Shown here: positions 5,710 through 7,262 of the stretch, in pieces
How the letters are laid out: every line of letters starts with the position of its first letter
Numbering within the stretch: the first letter of the stretch is position 1
From: a bacterium
GTDB taxonomy: Bacteria > Patescibacteriota > UBA1384 > XYA2-FULL-43-10 > 1-14-0-10-43-13
Direction of reading: 5' to 3'
DNA length: 7,262 nt
Assembly: GCA_030649445.1 (NCBI GenBank)
Contig: JAUSKR010000030.1
Location: forward strand, 1-7,262
Program-made: the position numbers and the translations under genes
Notes under the pieces: model-generated
The model's database searches: none
Told to the model about the DNA's origin: nothing
What the model saw: the letters and a program-made list of their open reading frames with translations, nothing else

Positions 5710-6037
5710 AGATGATTTTTATCTTAAAAGCATGTTGGAATCGATCAGCTATATTCAATCTTTTTTAAAAGGAGTCACTCAAAAAAGATTTACGACCGAT
5801 ATTATGATTAATAGTGCTACCCTTAAGCAGTTTGAAAACTTAGGCGAAGCCGCCAAAAAAATCAGTGACAAACTGAAAGAAAAATACCCCTACATTGTCT
5901 GGGGTCGAATCATCGGAACGAGAAATATTTTGATCCATAATTATCTCAAAGTTGATTTGGATCAAATCTGGAAAACCGCCAAAAACGACCTGCCTCTACT
6001 CAAAAAACAAATTGCGGAAATTATAAAAGGTAAATAA
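5696..6037 (+). CDS. hepT: HepT-type HEPN toxin (putative RNase)
   Basis: 113-aa, mostly helical HEPN-domain protein (DUF86/HepT family). It carries the RX4HXY motif at R76-N-I-L-I-H81-N-Y83. R76 and H81 are the expected RNA-cleaving residues, and Y83 is the equivalent of the tyrosine that MntA AMPylates in Shewanella. Other family marks are the NSATLKQFENLGEAAKKIS stretch (39-57) and W69. Because the motif is complete, the toxin should be active if not neutralised. The ATG at 5696 lies inside the 3' end of mntA (14-bp overlap), so the two are translated from one mRNA. The stop codon at 6035-6037 directly abuts a displaced copy of the pnp 3' end. No terminator is obvious after it. Confidence 0.92.
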   Translation: MIDDKDDFYLKSMLESISYIQSFLKGVTQKRFTTDIMINSATLKQFENLGEAAKKISDKLKEKYPYIVWGRIIGTRNILIHNYLKVDLDQIWKTAKNDLPLLKKQIAEIIKGK

Positions 6038-6039
6038 AA

Positions 6040-6114
6040 GTCGTCGAGGTCGACCCGATGAAGGACCGTATTTCTCTTTCGACCAAAGCCTTGAATCAGC
6101 CTGAACGAGCATAA
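6040..6114 (+). pseudogene. Displaced 3' end of pnp (last 24 codons plus stop)
   Basis: This 75-bp segment aligns without gaps to the end of pnp (5213-5287): by my count 58 of 75 bases and 18 of 24 residues match (for example VVEVDPMKDRISLS against VVEVDPMKGRISLS), and both end in GCA-TAA. It has no start codon or ribosome site of its own; it follows the hepT stop and cannot make a working protein. The first 17 codons differ by five silent third-position changes and only two amino-acid changes, with more change in the tail. That looks like a diverged functional homologue, not a freshly decaying duplicate. It probably marks the right edge of the segment carrying mntA-hepT. Confidence 0.85.
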
Positions 6115-6172
6115 ATTAATCCTGAATTTGGTTTGAGCCACCATTTCAGTCCGACCGCTCATAAGCTTTTTG

Positions 6173-6201
6173 TTGAGAAGCAAGCTGTTTAATGTTAGAG
6201 T
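6173..6201 (+). promoter_or_regulatory. Possible promoter for the 6238-6750 gene
   Basis: TTGAGA (6173-6178), 17-bp spacer, TAGAGT (6196-6201) with an extended TG at 6193-6194. The -10 is imperfect. The leader would be about 30 nt and include the GGAGGA ribosome site at 6229-6234. Confidence 0.4.
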
Positions 6202-6237
6202 AAAATTATACAAAAAATTAATCAAAGCGGAGGATTT

Positions 6238-6750
6238 ATGTCAGTTGAATCTGGGATGGGTCAAGGAGAACCTGGTGATGAAGCCAGTTATTCGGATCAG
6301 CTTGCTGAAAGGATGGAAACGGCAAACCCGGAATTAGCCAGGGAAATCGAACATGGAATAGAGGGTTTACGCGCCGCAATCTATACAGCGGCAGAAAGAG
6401 CCGAAAGCCAGCCAAAATTGCGCGAAACAATGGTTCGATCCCTTGAAGAATTAGGGAGTAATCTCCAGACTAGCGCATTTTATGGACAGTCAGATCAACC
6501 GATTGCTGAAGGCAGGTTACGCGAAATCGTCGCTGTTCTTGAAGGGGCAGCACTCGCGGCCGATTTGACAGCAGAACGCACATCGTTACCCAAGGAAGTC
6601 GAGCCGTCAGACACTGCACATCTTCGTAAATTTCTTGACCTAGTCAATCAGAGAGTTGGTAGCATTGATCCGAATAATCCTAAAGAATCACGTCTTAAAG
6701 TAAGGGTGCATGGTTCCCAAGGCCGTGAAGTTCGACATACTTTAACATAA
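6238..6750 (+). CDS. Helical protein of unknown function (170 aa)
   Basis: I do not recognise this protein. ATG 6238 follows a strong GGAGGA (6229-6234) with short spacing. The product starts with a Gly/Glu/Ser-rich, probably disordered segment (about 1-20). It continues as charged helical stretches rich in Ala, Glu, Leu and Arg (about 20-75 and 90-117, e.g. LREIVAVLEGAALAADLTAE), then a further helix (HLRKFLDLVNQRVG) and a basic C-terminal tail. There is no signal peptide, membrane segment, Cys or obvious catalytic motif. It sits just right of the pnp remnant and is convergent with the CsoR-like gene, with only 12 bp between the stops, so it is probably a single-gene transcript. The long, regular open frame and strong ribosome site support it as real; its function cannot be inferred. 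Confidence 0.7.
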   Translation: MSVESGMGQGEPGDEASYSDQLAERMETANPELAREIEHGIEGLRAAIYTAAERAESQPKLRETMVRSLEELGSNLQTSAFYGQSDQPIAEGRLREIVAVLEGAALAADLTAERTSLPKEVEPSDTAHLRKFLDLVNQRVGSIDPNNPKESRLKVRVHGSQGREVRHTLT

Positions 6751-6762
6751 TATTTTTATTCA

Positions 6763-7005
6763 TTATTTGATCGATCTCAAAATCAGTCTGATCTGCTCGG
6801 CAGTCAGCGTAATTTTGTTGTCGGCATCTTTGGTCTCAAGTAGCGACTCAATAAAGGCCGACAGTGTTGAAGCCAATGACGATTTGGCCGCGGCCAGTTG
6901 GACAAAGATTTCTTCTGTCGGCCTATCTTTGTCGAGCATATCTTCGATGCCTCTGATTTGTCCTTCAATGCGGCGAAGACGATTGTAAATTGATTGATGC
7001 TTCAT
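6763..7005 (-). CDS. CsoR/RcnR/FrmR-family transcriptional repressor lacking canonical ligand residues
   Basis: An 80-aa all-helical DNA-binding repressor of the DUF156 family. The helix-1 signature NRLRRIEGQIRGIEDML (residues 8-24) and the QLAAAKSSL segment (36-44) are clear. Family members are usually tetramers that leave their operator when they bind Cu(I), Ni/Co, persulfide or formaldehyde. Aligned with CsoR, the near-universal Cys after the DR motif is Thr30 (DRPTEEI), the usual His is Leu55 and the second Cys is Lys59; the protein has no cysteine at all, so the known sensing chemistries cannot apply. ATG (complement of 7003-7005) has no Shine-Dalgarno and is preceded by an AT-rich repeat-armed leader. 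CsoR-type half-sites lie at 7153-7194, suggesting autoregulation and control of a gene to the right, outside the window. Confidence 0.85.
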   Translation of the reverse strand: MKHQSIYNRLRRIEGQIRGIEDMLDKDRPTEEIFVQLAAAKSSLASTLSAFIESLLETKDADNKITLTAEQIRLILRSIK

Positions 7006-7011
7006 AGAGAT

Positions 7012-7123
7012 AATTTCTAATTTTAAAATTTTACATTTTTCATTAATTTTTCATTTACCATTTTAGAATTGAATTAAAAATGAATAATGATTAATTAATG
7101 TGAAATGAGTAATGATAAATGAT
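7012..7123 (-). repeat. Repeat-armed leader D, upstream of the CsoR-like gene
   Basis: AT-rich DNA in which one side is made of CATTTTT/CATTAA/CATTTAC units (7033-7063) and the other of AATGAATAATGA/AATGTGAAATGAG/AATGATAAATGA units (7079-7123). The two sides are complementary with slips around a short AGAATTGAATT loop. Read on the minus strand, the structure ends about 7 nt before the ATG of the repressor gene, the same placement as leaders A, B and C. Confidence 0.45.
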
Positions 7124-7128
7124 CAATT

Positions 7129-7150
7129 GTGGAGAACTTTAGTTCTCCAC
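7129..7150. repeat. Hairpin with CTAAAG centre
   Basis: GTGGAGAACT (7129-7138) and AGTTCTCCAC (7141-7150) form a perfect inverted repeat. On the minus strand its centre reads CTAAAG, the same core as the two hairpins at 1774-1787 and 1829-1842. There is no T-run on either side, so it is not a typical terminator. Confidence 0.55.
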
Positions 7151-7152
7151 CG

Positions 7153-7195
7153 TTATACCCCCTCCTTTCCACAATATACCCCCGTCTGGTATATA
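7153..7195. promoter_or_regulatory. CsoR-type operator and rightward promoter
   Basis: A perfect inverted repeat, ATATACC (7174-7180) and GGTATAT (7188-7194), is separated by CCCGTCT. A further half-site, TTATACCCCC (7153-7162), lies upstream of it. C/G-tract centres flanked by TATA are typical of operators bound by CsoR-family repressors. The right half overlaps an extended -10 (TG at 7187-7188, TATATA 7190-7195), so binding would block rightward transcription starting near 7202. The controlled gene is beyond the window. The remaining sequence (7196-7262) is non-coding and ends in ATTTTCAATTTTCAATTT, direct repeats like the first arm of another repeat-armed leader. Confidence 0.55.
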
Positions 7196-7262
7196 TCAAC
7201 TGTGAATAACTTTGTTTTCTGGGGACAACTCATTATTCAGAATTTTCAATTTTCAATTTAAA

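Noticed and set aside
6040..6114. Independent small S1-like gene
   Set aside because: No start codon or ribosome site at the beginning, only the last strand of an S1 barrel, and clear alignment to the pnp end: a remnant, not a gene.

Overview
The window looks like bacterial chromosome from a Patescibacteria/CPR-type organism, or a similar small-genome lineage. This is inferred from the gene styles: a DHH phosphoesterase with a large inserted segment between its first two motifs, a conserved rpsO-pnp pair, AT-rich intergenic DNA full of low-complexity hairpins, and small orphan genes. No rRNA or taxonomic marker is present, so the assignment is tentative.

Layout. 1-375: a small GC-rich gene of unknown function (GTG at 25) followed by stacked hairpins ending in a very strong intrinsic terminator. 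376-636: non-coding; it holds a CCTCTCCTT-type hairpin, an extended -10 promoter and a repeat-armed leader. 637-1788: DHH/DHHA1 phosphoesterase (NrnA-like). 1774-1857: a cluster of small hairpins that contains a promoter. 1989-2429: a GC-rich accessory gene with weak SocA/YwgA-like features, closed by a long hairpin. 2488-5287: promoter, leader hairpin, rpsO, hairpin, second leader hairpin, and pnp (PNPase). 5333-5368: terminator. 5407-6037: AT-rich MntA-HepT (type VII toxin-antitoxin) pair. 6040-6114: a second, diverged copy of the last 24 codons and stop of pnp, abutting the hepT stop. 6238-6750: unknown acidic helical protein. 6763-7005 (minus): CsoR/RcnR-family repressor lacking the usual sensing residues. 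7006-7262: AT-rich leader, a hairpin, and a CsoR-type operator region facing a gene beyond the window.

How the parts fit. DHH phosphoesterase, S15 and PNPase are core RNA/nucleotide-turnover and translation functions. The other genes look like accessory units dropped between them, several with their own promoter, strong Shine-Dalgarno and terminator. The toxin-antitoxin pair sits between the full pnp 3' end and a displaced pnp 3' end, which suggests it arrived by recombination at the end of pnp.

The most unusual signals are two. (1) All four genes I would call resident (DHH, rpsO, pnp, csoR-like) have, directly upstream of the start codon or SD, a roughly 85-115 nt leader whose two arms are built from short direct repeats complementary to each other. 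The word differs at each gene. The accessory genes lack this. (2) The pnp 3'-end remnant behind mntA-hepT. The CsoR-like repressor without metal/thiol ligands, next to a recognisable operator, is a third point of interest.
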